A DNA stretch of 64,000 bases from Casuarina equisetifolia. Its lineage: Eukaryota > Streptophyta > Magnoliopsida > Fagales > Casuarinaceae. The stretch is from assembly GCA_028551475.1 (NCBI GenBank), contig CM052354.1, positions 19,615,258 through 19,679,257 on the forward strand, in the 5' to 3' direction. Below are positions 25,380 to 39,500 of this stretch, piece after piece. Below the pieces are notes generated by a model. The model made no database searches. It saw nothing but the letters and a program-made list of their open reading frames with translations, and was not told the origin of the DNA. Numbering within the stretch: position 1 is the first letter of the stretch; the number at the start of each line of letters is the position of its first letter. A program made the position numbers and the translations under genes.

Positions 25380-25623
25380 TCGTCGCTACCAGCAAGGATT
25401 GCATGCCATCCACACAATTCGAGTCTCCTATCCGCAGCAAGCCTTGAACTATGTGATTGCCGGCTACCGACCGTATAAACTTGGACGCCTGACGCGCAGA
25501 AATTCACAAAATCTACCAAACTTGTCTGCATCAGCAAGTCAACTGAGACACATGGGCGGCTCTGTTAGCTCAATCGGGCAGTCTATCCGCGAGCAATTCC
25601 TGTATCCTGAAACATATAATTAA
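25380..25623 (+). other. GC-richer open frame, possible gene fragment
   Basis: A 74-codon plus-strand frame (25399-25623) lies in a locally GC-richer island within AT-rich DNA. The C-terminal part (SQLRHMGGSVSSIGQ) is serine-rich. I cannot place it in a family, and no neighbouring exons were found. It might be a relic exon or an organellar or foreign insertion. Confidence 0.2.
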
Positions 25624-25736
25624 TTCAGCATCATGGATAAACCTTCCCTAATTAAGTATTAAACACTGGGGTTTAGGATATACCGCCTTAGAGAAAGTTT
25701 TTTCTTTGAATTGGTTGAGAACTTTTCAACTAGAGT

Positions 25737-26144
25737 CATAAGGTGCCCATTTGAATGCATATTTTTCTGTAAGTCAATAACAAGGACCATGGAAAAGGTA
25801 AGAATGATTGTTTAATCTGTTCTTCCTTCCATTGCCCCCGGAAGTTGAGATACTTGGCTTGCTTTAACTTAATTCTTTAGTAATCTTGTGATTAAATAGA
25901 TGTAATGATTACATATATAGCAAACAAAGAAGAATGTGCATAAGGTGCCGATTTGAATGCATATTTTTCTGTAAGTCAATAAATAACAAGGACCATGGAA
26001 AAGGTAGGAATGATTGTTTAATCTGTTCTTCCTTCCATTGCCTCCGGAAGTTGAGATACTTGGCTTGCTTTAACTTAATTCTTTAGTAATCTTGTGATTA
26101 AATAGATGTAATGATTACATATATAGCAAACTAAGAAGAATGTG
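25737..26144. repeat. 202-bp tandem duplication, recent
   Basis: Two adjacent copies start with CATAAGGTGCC at 25737 and 25939. They differ at only a handful of positions, including a 4-bp AATA insertion in the second copy. Each ends with ACATATATAGCAAAC.AAGAAGAATGTG. The near identity points to a young duplication in non-coding DNA. Confidence 0.88.
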
Positions 26145-29100
26145 CACATAAGAAGTCTCATCCTAGCATGTAAGACTGAACAAGCTTTAGTTAAAAGAAA
26201 ATTGTCGTCCTTGAATCTCATGAAGTTTTTTCTTTGGTCTTAATGAAAATATTACTTTATTCTTGGGATGATCCCTTTTTAAACCGGCTGCCAAACTACT
26301 TCACACGACTGGTTATCTCTACATGACCTTTTCTTCGTTTGGTAGGGTCAAATTTTCTCTTCTATAAGGCAAACAAAGTAGACCAAATAAATAATTTTTC
26401 ACACACGTCTCCATGGAAATATATATATACACACAATTGATCATCTACTTGTTCAATAATAAACTAATAGGATTTAGAATATTTTAGCTTTGGATTTTAC
26501 ACTCAAGTGTGTCAGTTGGGTGGGTGCATTTGTTAAAAAATAAGGCTTTATTATATAATTTCATTCATAGTGCCTCATATGTAAGGGGAGAGGTTAACAC
26601 ATATTGTTAGAGCACTCTATTATCACTTTTGACTAAGGGGACCCAAAAAAGGTATCTTTAAAGTTAATAGCACTGCTTTAATATATAGCGATAGAGATAT
26701 TGGTCTTTTTATTTATTTTTCTTCGCATTAGGTGTCAAACCTAACATTAAGAAATTTTAGACAATGCTTGCTCCTAGTTGAGCCAAGCACTTATTGACAT
26801 ATAACAATAGAAATAAGCTTTACAATTTGAACTTAATAATAAAATGGATAACCATGAAGAAAAAAGGTCTGTGGCCATGGGGCTGTCTGTCAGTATCTTT
26901 TGTTTGTTGCTGAGAAAAAGAAAAAGAGAAACAATCATTCATAAGGAAAAGAAATTAGGAAGTAAGAGATATGCCCTACATACAAGTGCCTCAAAATGGA
27001 AGGAAAGAAACTATTTTTCTTCTAGAGATTCATTTTATCTTCTTTTGGAAGGATTTAGGGTTCGAAAGTCTTTGTGTGTCTTATTCATTCAAGAATTTCG
27101 GAGTGTCATGATCCCACTAACTCCCACCATTGGAAATTAGAAGCTCTCATAGATTTTCTCCTGTGGTTAGGTGACGTTGTCAAATTCAAACCAAATATCA
27201 GTTATATATAATTCTAAGTTGCGGCTTAAGAGTAATAAATTTGATCTTGGATCATATATTTACTAATTAATGTATGTGGGCAACTATGGGGGTTTCCCAA
27301 TGAGGTTTCAAAAAGAATACTAAAACCCGTAGAACGCTGACATCCTATTCTCCTTACTATAAGCACTTGGCTGAAATCTAAAGCTTGTTGGGGTGTGTCA
27401 TGATGTGTGCAATAGCTTCGACTAACTCTATATGATTTAGATGGTTATCTAGCATGTCATGTTCCCGTGCATCTGTGGACAAGAAACGGCCCTTTCCATT
27501 ATGTGGCATCAGAGACAGTACACTTGGTCGCTCGTATATAGACCATGTATATACCATATATACAAATGTTGTTAAAACTAAACATTATCACTACCACCAA
27601 CGAAAGTTGGGGTTGTTGAGAGCACCCCAAATAAAAGAAATTAAAAAAAACAACTTATTGCATATCTTAGTTAAATGCATATTAAAATATTTGACCTACT
27701 CCTTGTTGTATTAGTGATAGGATTGCTTCTTAATTGTTGACATATGCTACTTGTCTGATAGGACGGGAGATTTAATTGATTTTCCATTTGGGAGGATCAA
27801 GTGTAAATGGAAACACCTTATCGTTGAAAAATGGAACAAATCTGGGGCGTAGATAGCATTTAATCGATTGCGACTGAACAGGCCGGAACATCCACGGTTA
27901 GGTGCAGCCGGCAGTCTCAATCGCGGCGACGATTTGGTTGAGATCACTGTTGCCTGTTAAGCTATGACCATGTACCGCCTCAAAACATATAAAAAAAATA
28001 AAATTAGCCAGTGCATGTGGCTCTTAAGCCAAACTTATAGGAGCCGAACCTTTAACCTAGGCATGTGCCCCTTACAATTATCACTGTTGCCACTTTGTTT
28101 CTTAGTGGGTGCGAAATCCACGATGTTCTTGTTCATGAATTCACTGGGAGGAAAAATGACTACTCGATGGAAACACCCAAATCACGTAAATCTAGAATCT
28201 AGGAGATTAAAATTTTGTTAATCTATTATTGGATTAGCAGGTGATCAACAATGGTGTATAATAAGAATTTCCATTTTAGTACTTTCGTTTTTTATTTGGT
28301 AATTACTTTCTAGTAACTATTTTGAGGGAAATTACCACGGCTTTTTACCCAAAAGACGGTGTCATATTTTCCGTTCTCCACGTGATCACCTGATTCAAGT
28401 GCTTGCCAAATGAACACCCCGTTATGGACTTTTCAACTCAGTCAAGAATCATCGTTTCTAGTCAATGGATTCATATTGATGATGAGTCAATTATTGAAAA
28501 GTAAAGGGTGGGCCGCCCTAAGATTAGCTGAGGAAAAACGGGACACTCCCAAATCTAGATGGGTTCACTCTTTCGAATTGACTGCTCTCAATTCTCATCC
28601 TTCTTTGTCCTAAAAAATTGGTAGACAAATGGTACCAAAATTTACTCAACAATTGTATTCTCAGTTCTCCAAATGGTTATTTTCTCACTTAGATCTTCCA
28701 AATTATTAAATTCAACGGATTTAATGGATTGGAAAATCAAGTTGCTGCAGAAAATGTAGTTTTCTTCTTTTTCCCTTTTTGTGGAATAAGTAATGGCCGG
28801 GTGGCCATCACCACCTCACATTTAATCAAACTTCTCCCAAACTTTCGTTGACGAGAAAGCATTCAACAGTAAAAATTCTGTACACTGTGATAATGAAAAC
28901 GAAAGGAGCACAGAACGTGATATGATCTAGACAGCATTGTTGCATCAACAGGTAGTGCAAAAGAAATCTATTCTTTAGACACTTGGAGCTTGATTAAGTA
29001 GTGGTTCCCATTTTTGTTGACTTGGGGAGATAAATAATGGAAGCTACTCCATTAAAATCACAGATTAAACCAGGACCTGTCTTTGTCTTGGAAAAAATAA

Positions 29101-31130
29101 TCTAGGAAAGGACGAAAACCAAAGTATTTTGTCAAAATATTAGTGTTTTCTTTTTCTTCAGAAGGACTAATATTACCACATGCTTCCAGTCCTTTCTCTT
29201 TCTTTAATTGTTGCTAAACAGCATGCACACTGCAGTTGCACAGTATAAAATTGGCCAAATACAAGAAGGGAAAGCTCAGTTGGATTTGATGGTCAAATAC
29301 TTTACAGTCAAATGGTTAATAGTTGAATCAAGGCATCTGGCAAGCACTGTTCCACCGATTAGAATTTAAAGGGGGATCTAGTGGTTGGGAGAATTCCGAA
29401 AACTATGGTCACTATGGTGAGTATGAAAGCCACTTTAGCATCCCTTATCTTAGCTCTTGAATGGTACCAACTGGCAGTCCAAGATCACCTACATTTCTGT
29501 CCAAATCAATTCCATCCGTTAAGCAAAAAACGTGCCAAAAAAAAGAGGGCTTAGCTCAATCTTTCTTTTCGAACTGAACAGCCATTTTATAGGCTTTTAC
29601 ATGCCGATCCAATGAATGGGTTGAATTGATTGATTAAGTTTTCTTTACGCTAACCTCCTATCACTGACGTGGCCTATAGAACAGCATACTTATAGCCTTG
29701 CCATTCGCAAATGGGCTGTAAAAGAGACACTTTACGTAGGATAAAGGAAAGGAGGTCAAGAAAATGAAAGGTTCCCCTCTTTGAAACGTAAATAGGTTGT
29801 CGACGCGTTGATTTGTTGCACATCTTTATCAAAGACAAGATAGGTTTTAATAATGCACATTAGGTCGAAATCCTACAATAAGCATCAGGTAATAACAGGA
29901 AGGGTTGGCATGCGATAACGTTTTGAAGAGCCTATGCTATGATGGTACAGCTAAAATGGCAGCTAGCGAGCCTGAAAGGCTGGCGTCTTGTGTTGCCAAG
30001 AATTTCGTTCATAATGCATTGGGAAATGCTTATTTATAAAACTGCAGCAGAACGCTGAGCTGCTTATTGGGTTGCCTCTGAATCCCTTCAAAAAAAGGCA
30101 GTGGGATCAGATGCTTACGTATCTTATGCATGGCAGCATAGCTTCATCTCCGTACATGGAGTTGCCCTCTAAGTGAAGTTCGGATAAAACGGACGATGAG
30201 ATCGCAAATACAAAGCTGGTGGTAGTTTACAGATTCAATCACCTTTGAGCACCAAAATTCTGAATTTTTGGACTCTTTTCTTTTTTAACATTTCAATGTA
30301 TGTATTTAATTTATACACATGAATTGTCAAATTTTAGACCTTATAATTGAAGTCCCTAATGCGACAACTCTCAAGGTTGTTTGCTGTACATTTCCCCTAC
30401 AATTTACACACCCACTTGTTGTCATCTCAAGTTGCTTAACGTTTCGTATTTTCCAGAACAAAAGAAGTCAATTAGCTACCCACTACAAAAACAAATAATG
30501 GAGTCGTAAAAGGAGATAAGAAAAGGAAGAAGACGTAACTCGACCGGCTTGGCGACTTGGAGCCATGCATGGGTAGCATGGAGGGGGTAGTTCCCTGTTA
30601 CACGATCTACGGGAGCGTCACTGTGGTGTGTACGTGGCCAAACAGTGGCAGTGACAGCTAATTCCAAATGTAAAATAGGCACCGCGGGCTTGCAACGGTC
30701 TGAATTATTTGGTCTTGGTGGTGACAGCGAATGCACTTTTCAAACAGTTTGTGTATTCATCAACTGTTCATCCATATGAGACAGGCTGATGGTGCTGAAG
30801 AGGGAAGGGAGACAAGACAGAGAGGCCAATCACATAAGGTCTACGGATTTCACTGGATTCCTACGTAGCCAATAGCTTTTTGCCACACTAATGTAGACTT
30901 ATGACCACCACCTTGTGATGAGAAAGGAGCGATGGGACTCCTGGGAGAATTGCACTGCATTGATTACGAGAGTTGAATTGTTCCACATTTACAGTCGGAG
31001 AGATGGAGAGAGAGAGGAGTGAGAAGTGACTGCTGTGGTTGTTTTTCTACATAAGAAGACACGTCTCTGTAAACGGGGCGGTACCGAATCCGGTTGACTA
31101 AACCATTTTTCACAGCTTGTTTCCGCCTCT
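26145..31130. other. Intergenic region upstream of the MYB gene
   Basis: No gene recognised. Short frames at 26844-27140, 27454-27714, 27964-28221 and 28410-28613 have no domain support. The last kilobase would hold the MYB promoter. It contains a W-box core (TTGAC) at 31094-31098 and a MYB-recognition-like CAACTG near 30760. Confidence 0.35.
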
Positions 31131-31132
31131 TG

Positions 31133-31144
31133 TATTATATATAT
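31133..31144 (+). promoter_or_regulatory. TATA box of the MYB gene
   Basis: ATTATATATATA-type stretch at 31133-31144, about 100 bases before the start codon. A leader of about 70 bases is expected. It is predicted from position and consensus. Confidence 0.45.
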
Positions 31145-31242
31145 TCCCACAGCGATACTTGGTTTTCAAGGTAACCCCATCCCATCTTCATCGGTCTCTG
31201 TCTCCAACAGACAGATTCTTTTATCGAAGTATTGAAGATACA

Positions 31243-32840
31243 ATGGCAAAATCTCCTTGTTGTGACAAAGATGGACTGAAGAAAGGTCCATGGACTCCAG
31301 AGGAAGATCAGAAACTCATTGCTTATATTCAGAAGCATGGGCACGGTAGATGGAGAATTCTTCCCAAGAATGCAGGTCTGTATGGTGATTCCCAGTTGCT
31401 TTCTACGAACCTTTCTGCTTGTAACTTATCTTTTGTTGCTTTCATGACTGAATAGATCTCTTTTCTCTTTTGTCTACAAGGTTTAAAGAGGTGTGGAAAG
31501 AGTTGCCGGCTTCGCTGGACAAATTATCTGAGACCTGACATCAAGAGAGGGAGGTTTTCTGTTGAAGAAGAAGAGACCATAATACAATTACACGGTGTTT
31601 TGGGGAACAAGTGAGTGCATTCGTTCGCTTACTTTCTGTCTGAACTTTTTTGATCTTCCTTGCTCATGCTGCGTATTCTTTGCTTTCTCTGCTAATCTAT
31701 ACAAGTACAAAAGATATGCTAACTACGGCAAACATGTACTGATATCAAGAATACATACTTTATGGAATTCTGGTTTTGGGGCAACTATATCTGTAGGCTT
31801 GTGCAGTAAGTCAATGATGTTACAGGAACTATTGGTGAAAATTTAATGTTTATCCCACAAAATAGTCGGTTCTTGTTTCTTCTTTTGTTTCCTTGCACAC
31901 TCGTCTCGTCCTTTCATGTTGTCTTAAAATTTTCTTGTCCCGACATCCCAGGTGGTCCGCTATTGCTGCTCACTTGCCAGGAAGAACAGATAATGAGATC
32001 AAGAACTATTGGAACACCCATATCAGAAAGAGGCTATTGAGAATGGGAATCGACCCAGTGACTCATGCTCCACGCCTTGATCTCATGGAACTCTCTTCGA
32101 TTCTGAGCTCATCTCTCTACAACTCATCTCAACTTAATCTCTCCACTTTGCTAGCGGGCGGGCCGATTGTCAATCCAAATCTCTTAAGTCTAGTCACAAC
32201 TCTCTTGTCATCACAAAACAAGAACTCCGATATTATTTCTCCTTATCTTCAGCAAAACCAACTTGACAATTCCTTTATTGAAAACCAGTTCCAGTCCTCC
32301 CAACCAGTTCAGCTAAACACAGCTTATCTTTCACAAGCAAACCATCTACAGAGTCCAATCCCAGAAATTCAACATCCTGCAAGATTAAGCTGCCTAAGCA
32401 GTCCCTTTCATAGTGAAACCCACATGGCACAAGCCAAGATGGAGCAAGTCTCTCCATATCCTACGAATTTTAGCTGTCAAACTTCTGGACAAAGTATGTG
32501 GCAAAACAATGGACAGCAACCCTCTTTAGCCATGACTGATATCCCTTTGCCAAAACTCGACTCCATTATTGACTCTCAATTTCGACACCAAAATTTGAGG
32601 TCGAACAACAACGAGCGAGTGCCAGCTTTCAGTTTTGCGCCTTCATCTAGTCCCACGCCTCTAAATTCATCTTCCACTGTCACGCATGCCAACTGTAGCA
32701 CTGAAGAAGAAAGAGATACTTACTGCAGCAATACGCTGCTATATGATATGCCAAATGGCTTGTCTGCCAGTGGATTGCATATGCAAGACAACAGGCATAC
32801 GTTTCAAGATGTGTGCAGCAACAAGCTCATATTTTCATAG
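31243..32840 (+). CDS. R2R3-MYB transcription factor, subgroup 11-like
   Basis: Three exons: 31243-31375 (133 bp), 31481-31610 (130 bp) and 31952-32840 (889 bp), giving 383 aa. The 133/130-bp exon sizes and intron positions are the classic plant R2R3-MYB layout. The protein opens with [18 protein letters not shown]. The R2 and R3 repeats (about residues 13-116) carry the regularly spaced tryptophans, the [10 protein letters not shown] recognition segment and [13 protein letters not shown]. After R3 comes [15 protein letters not shown], typical of the Arabidopsis MYB41/49/74/102 group (subgroup 11), which acts in stress, wounding and cuticle or suberin responses. The C-terminal region is Ser/Gln/Asn-rich, as in activation domains. 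An in-frame ATG at 31117 is upstream, but MAKSPCC is the family start. Nuclear location is inferred; the exact orthologue is uncertain. Confidence 0.93.
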
Positions 32841-35030
32841 ATTTTAGCTGTGTTTTTTGTTAAAGTTTTAGATTTTGCTTGGGATTTTCGTATTATAATC
32901 TGCATGACTTGTGCGAGTGAATATTTCTCATGCATTAGTCTTTCTCCATCATTATAGTTCGGTAAAAAAATCAAGTTGCTTCTAAGGATTTTGTATGGAT
33001 ATGCTAGTGATTGGCCCTTCCATGATCCGCGATCACGAAGTAGGACTGAAACTTCTCCCGAAAAAGCATCGAACAATGATTGCCGTTTGGGTCTGGTGAA
33101 CCAGGGATATCCGCAGATTTACCTGGTCTTGTTGTACCTACCTTGGAATGTTTAGGTTGCTTTTCACGGTGGGAACCTAAATGGTTATCAACCTCGTTAC
33201 TTCGCTTGAGAAGGGATTGAACTTCCAGAAGTAAACTAAAAAAAGAGGGAAAATTAGGAAAATTGACGAGGCAGGCGAGAAAGAAAGCAGAACGGTTGCG
33301 TGTCAACGCGTACCTGTGATCTTAATGGCCTCGAAAGGTAGAAAATCACCTTAAAGAATGAAAAAGAAGCAGCAAAGTTCATTGCTGATTGTGAAAGTGG
33401 ACCCGACGGGGGCTACCAACCAAAATATCGGAAAAGAAGTCCAACGAATATCCGAGTTCCGTCTACAGTTCATCCTCTACGCCGGTTCGTTCAAAAACTG
33501 ATATGCTAAACAGAACCCGACAACACCTTTAGCTTCGGCAGGCGATGTAGCCGGAACAATTGGAGCTTTCTGTTGGCTGGTACGTGACCAGCGACACCGA
33601 GATGATGGTCCATGGCCTAGACTAGTGAACAGGGACAGGGGTTCTTGAGACATCATGGCCTAGTCCGTTGGCATTGACCTCCCTGGCACAGGGACGGGAA
33701 GGATGCTCGGCTCAGTAATTTGATTAAACAGCGCAATTTATAAGGTAACGCCGGAGATAAGGTGAGAACGTGGCTTATGCGGTGCCATGTCTTTTTTCTT
33801 TACAGAAAGAGTTGGCAAGTCAATTCCTTCCTGCTAAAGGAAAACGAAAGAGAGCACTTCGTGGCTGTAAAAGCATTAGCGATTCGAGATTGCACAGGTG
33901 TTACAAACATTATAGTTAAATTTCCCATTTCCTAATTGGATTTGAAATTATGGAGTTAAATGGTTGTATTTAGGATTAAACTCATTTGAAACAAAGAACG
34001 TATCTTTCGGCAGACGATTTCTTCTTTCAATCCATTAAAGACTTGACTTTATGAATCTTAAAGTTGGAGATAAGCTTCTCTTATCTTCAACAAGTCTCTG
34101 TCATTGTTGTATTTATTACCATTAAGAAAAGAATATCTTTAATCACATAATCTCTCATTACATAGGTCAGAATATGGAAAGAAAATTTTCAAACTACGAC
34201 ATCATTGGTCTTTGTCGTGGTTGAAAACTTTTATTCAGGAATCATTTAGACTTTGTAACGCAGATCGTGTTTGCCATAAGGTCTACTTAATTCAGTGTCA
34301 GCAAATGAGAACTTATGCCTACAAGTTTTTTTTTTTTTAAAAGAATATAAGCATATTTAAATATTTTATAAGAAATAAAGCTAATGATCATTAAGATAAG
34401 CAAACAAGTTAAAAATATTAAAAAATTTACATTTGAAACAGTTTTCATTTCTTGAATTTACTATCTAATTTATGAAGCATATACATGTATTTAAGATTCT
34501 AATAAAACGTAACATTTTTGTTAACAATGATGGTTTTGCATCTTATGTCATTCATTCCAATAGTCTTTACATAAGACTTCAATCTTTAATTTTAATTGTT
34601 TAAGATCCAAGGTTGCTAATTTCTCGAATACAAGAATTTATTTCATTTTTTTTCAAATATATTGTGCAAAAAGAAAATCCTATCATACCACTTATTCAAT
34701 TTTCAAAATAAACATAAGAATGAAATCTCACGTAAAAATGTAATGTAATCAGGATATTCTTATTTAGATCAATTCTATGAATTCTCTACTGGAGAGATTA
34801 CCACATGAGTTTTGGGAATTCAAAACACTCCTCTCCAAGTAAATTTCTTAGAAAAAGTAAGAATTTTCGTGAGGGGATAAATTGAGGGATAATTTGTGTA
34901 ATTACCAACGAAGCCCAGAGTTTCTCAATTACACGTTGACAAAAACTAGTTGGCAGAGAACCAGGCATCCAACCGAGCACCTGGCTTCCGCTTAGACCCC
35001 ACACCATATCGTTCCTCGCCCACTCAGCTG
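32841..35030. other. Intergenic; weak minus-strand frame
   Basis: The MYB 3' untranslated region occupies the left end. A 100-codon minus-strand frame at 33004-33306 lies next to GC-richer DNA (33300-33800) and could be a small gene or first exon. I recognise no domain in it. The rest is AT-rich. Confidence 0.3.
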
Positions 35031-36583
35031 CACCAATCACTCTCTCACGCACTCGCTGCAAGCGCACCACCGCGAACCGCTACCATGCGGCACCTTAACG
35101 CCATCGATCGATCGCGAGGGTGAGGGCGAGAGTGAGAACGTAGTCACATCAGACGCCCATGACGGTGTATGCTCCGGCTTCGTCAGAAATAGGCCGGCCT
35201 GTAGGTGTACTACGTCACCTTCGCATTCCAGAGCACACCACCGATCCTGAACACCGATCGCCATGTCCAGGTCAACGGATTATAGAATCTTTTCTTATTG
35301 CGTTTAATACTTCTACACTTCGAGCCCCTGCCTTCCTGTTTGAGAAAATCGGGAAACTAGAAAAAACGATAATGTTTTTTTGCATTTAAATAGGGCTAAT
35401 CGTTTCGATTTCGAATGCATTTGAATAGAAGGAATGTGTTCATTTTTCTGAATAAGGCATGTGAATGTAGTGAGCTGACGCAAGTGATTTCTATTTTAGA
35501 AGAGTTTGCAATAAGTTACCTGGTAGAAGCTGTGAAGTTCACACTCTGGTTAGATATAATCCAATTTTGTGCTACTTGAACCATAATAGTGGGGCGGGGC
35601 TTCTCATTATCTTTCCGAGGTTTATTGCCCTCGAAACTACATGATCCTTGCTGACAAGAGTCCAAATTCTTTTAAATCCTTCTTATGAATAAACTAGTTT
35701 ATGCAGTAAGGGAAGAAAAAACCTTTCACAACCTATCTATTCAGCTGTAATGCGTTGGGTGAACGCATCGACACTTGCTAATTCCCTCAGAATGCCAAGC
35801 ATTGGAAAACAAAGAGAAATTCTCTTTTGAAATATCAGTAAGAATTCAATAATCTGTTGGGTCTGGAAACTTCATACTATTATAGGAAATGCTAAACAAA
35901 AACCTAATTAAAACTTATAAATTCTTACTTTTTTTCCAAGCAGCTTTTGAAGGTGTTTTGAACAGAGTCCTTTCAAAAATCCTAAATACATTTGGTTTAA
36001 AAATAATGTTTGAATGGGACTCAATATCCATCAATAGAAGTGACAACGTTTCAAATGGCTGTGAAGCAGTGTTTGACGTAGATCCATTCCAGGGCATTTA
36101 GAGAGCAATATTCGAAGTGCATGGGAAACATTGTCCAAATTTGGTCTATCTTGAGAGAGCTCTAGTAGCTTCCTTTGAAACATCTTTTCTCAGAAAGCTT
36201 TGAGAGCTTCATTTCAAGGTATGTAACAGAGGAAAATGGTCGGGCATAGAGCTGTTTATTCAAAAGAAGTTTGGTTAGGGCCGCCTTTCAAACTAAATAA
36301 TTCAGCTTCTCTATGTTACCATCTTGCATCCAAGTGAACATATGTGATATTCTGCAATTTGATCGGCATCATTAATAGGTGCTGAAATAATTTTTACCAT
36401 TACCTCATGCTTGCTCATTTTCAAACATTAGGATCTGTGAAATCCAAATAACTTGCATTGTAACATTTATTTAATGTTTATAATTTTTAAGTGTTCAGGT
36501 TTATGCTTATCATATAGTATCTTCTTCTTGTTAATTAAGGGCACTATAAATTCTAGATATCTTTTGTAATGTGCAGATTTTGG
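35031..36583 (+). other. Probable promoter and untranslated leader of the ABC1K gene
   Basis: A GC-rich island at about 35030-35290, with CGATCGATCGCGAGGG near 35103, precedes AT-rich DNA. The coding start at 36584 sits just after a strong splice acceptor (TTTTGTAATGTGCAG ending 36576), so the leader is probably spliced from an upstream non-coding exon. The position of that exon is not determined. A 70-codon frame at 35889-36101 has no recognisable domain. Confidence 0.4.
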
Positions 36584-39500
36584 ATGCGTGGAAATGTGAG
36601 GAGGGTCACACGTTCCCTCCACTTAGATTGGAAGCAAAGTGGGTTAGCGCTAAATGGTTATGGAGCATTTGATGTTCTTGGGCAGTGTTACTTCCTATGC
36701 AGAAAATTCACAATCTATAGATTTTCTTTTAGAAAAGCTTCCCCCTTTACTTTGTGTGAAGCAAAAGAGAGCTTACTGCATAATGGTGGTTCCAGAAACT
36801 TCTACAGCCTTTCAGCCACTAAGACAGTTTCTTGCCAGGTGCAAATTGCTTGGAACAGGTTTTCTCAAGTATGTTCCTACAGTGGACCAGCTTTACAGCC
36901 AATATATCAGATTGCATGTGCAGTGACCTTTGCTTTGACCCGATCAAATCTTGTTGTCCCTGGTGTCATTGCTATCGTAATTGGAGAACTTGCTTGGACG
37001 CAGCAAACATGGGCAGAAGCAGAATACTTTAGAAGGATGGATAACCTTTATATGCATGCTCATGATGGACATATCTATTTGACCTCAATTGTGTATTCAG
37101 TTCTGGAGGGCTTTATCTTGCTTCTTAGAGCTATTTATTTAGCAATTTTGTTCTCACCCTGCATAGCTATGGCTCCATTCGTGGATTCCCTTGGTGTTGA
37201 GTTTAGGAAAAGATGGCTTCACATGGTTCATCTTACACTTGAAAAAGCAGGTCCAGCATTCATAAAATGGGGTCAGTGGGCTGCTACACGATCAGATCTC
37301 TTTCCCAGAGATTTGTGCACTGAACTTGCAAAACTTCAAAGCAATGCACCATCACATAGTTTTGCGTTCACAAAACAAACAATTGAAAGTGCTTTTGGTA
37401 GAAATCTGCATCAAATATTTGAAAAATTTGATGAGAAACCAGTGGCATCAGGAAGTGTTGCTCAAGTTCATCGAGCTACACTGAAATATAGATATCCTGG
37501 TCAGCCAATCAAACCTGTTGTTGTCGCTGTGAAGGTTCGACATCCAGGTGTTTGTGAAGCAATTAGAAGGGATTTCATGATAATTAATTTTGTGGCTAAG
37601 ATCTTTAGGTTCATCCCTACTTTGAAATGGTTGAGATTGGATGAAAGCATACAGCATTTTGGTGTCTTCATGATGTCTCAGGTTGATCTTTCAAGGGAGG
37701 CTGCTCATTTGAGTCGTTTTATCTATAATTTCCGAAGATGGAAGGATGTTTCATTCCCAAAACCTCTATATCCCCTGGTGCACCCCTCTGTTTTAGTGGA
37801 AACTTATGAACAAGGTGAAAGTGTTCGGCATTATGTTGAAGAACTTGAAGGGCATGAACAAATTAAAAGTGCCCTTGCTGAAATTGGAACCCATACCCTT
37901 TTAAAGATGCTTTTGGTACCTTCTATTGTTTTTCCAACTCTTTTCCCTTTTTCTTTTATGTTCTTGATATGGTAACTTGTGATTCTAAATACTGATAGAC
38001 TAGTGACTAAAAGTCGTTATTTCATCCGTACAGTTAAAGTTAAAATTGCATAATAATCACTTGATGAGCCACAATGGAATCAATGGTTATAGTTTCCGAT
38101 CCATATGGCAATATCTGAATAATAAGCATGATATACATTCTCTGGAAACTTACTTCTGTTTGAGATTTGAATAATCTTGAAAGCTGTCCAGTTATGACAC
38201 TTATTATCTCTTTTTTTCTGGTCATTTAAGTGACGTCTGAGAGAACCTAATTCCTACCTCCTGAACTGTGAACCATCCTTCTTTAGATGCATAACATTTT
38301 GAAAGTTATTCTCTTCTTTGATCATGAAAAGTGTAAATCTTTGATGAGAAGATTAGAAATAAGCAACTTCTTCTTGACTGGAAAAGTGTCTCTTGAAATT
38401 TTATGCTCGTTCATATCTTGAAGCATTAGTATTGTTATTGTTTTAGTTTTCTCTGTATGTCTGTCACATGGATGATCAACGAAGATATTGAGTTCTTTGT
38501 CCATGCTAATATGAATGTCGAAGATATTAGTGGCTAAAATTCTCAGAAAGGTGTTACTTGTATCATGGGGCACCAAAGTTAGAAGATTACATGCATGTGT
38601 TGTCTGTAGAACATTTTTTATGATGCCCTGAAGCGGCTTCAGGGCAACAAAAGTTCTCAAGAAGCTATAACAGTCATATGGAAAACTTTAGACACTAAGA
38701 TTATTAATGTCCTGTTATGCAGTTCAAGTTGCCTGCTACTGTTTTGTACTTATAAAATTAGATTTTTTGTGGGTGACATAGTTAGTGCATGATGCTGAGA
38801 ACCTGCTTTTTATTCCAGGTAGATAATTTTATTCACACGGACATGCATCCTGGAAATATTCTGGTCCGAGCGACACTTAGCAAACCATCACATAAGAAGA
38901 TTTTTAGATCAAGACCTCATGTCATTCTCCTTGACGTAGGCATGACTGCTGAGCTTTCTAAAACAGATCAAGCGAATCTGCTGGATTTCTTTAAGGCCAT
39001 TGCTCTTGGAGATGGTCGCAGTGCTGCAGAGTGCACACTTAGAATGTCTAAGCAACAAAAATGCCCAAATCCAAGGGCTTTCATTGAGGTAATGCATCTG
39101 CTTTGTAGGTGTTATGCGGAGGTACCATATAGTTGTTGTAATATAAAATTTGTAGGCTAATCCTTACTGCTTATTGCTGCTTCTGGAAAAAGAAATCATG
39201 CGTTTGTCTTATTCAGTTAATAAAAGAATCTTGCTAATATTATCCCATGATTTACCAAACTCTTTATATTTGCACATGGCAAACTTTGAAACTGTGTACC
39301 AGGTAAATGCTGCTTCATGCTGTTACGTGTGGTCTGATCAGATGCAGATTGAGTTCTGAGGGCATACTGGTGTCTTATTTTTATGTGATGGTAGAAACTT
39401 AGCTCAAAAAAGATAAATTAGTTGCAACCTTTTGGTGTTGTTAAGGCACGGCTCCTCCCAATTGGTTAACATGTTTTACAGTGCCCAAGTTGGCTTTAGG

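Noticed and set aside
33004-33306. 100-codon minus-strand frame as a firm gene
   Set aside because: No domain, no clear splice partner; kept only as a weak note in the intergenic entry.
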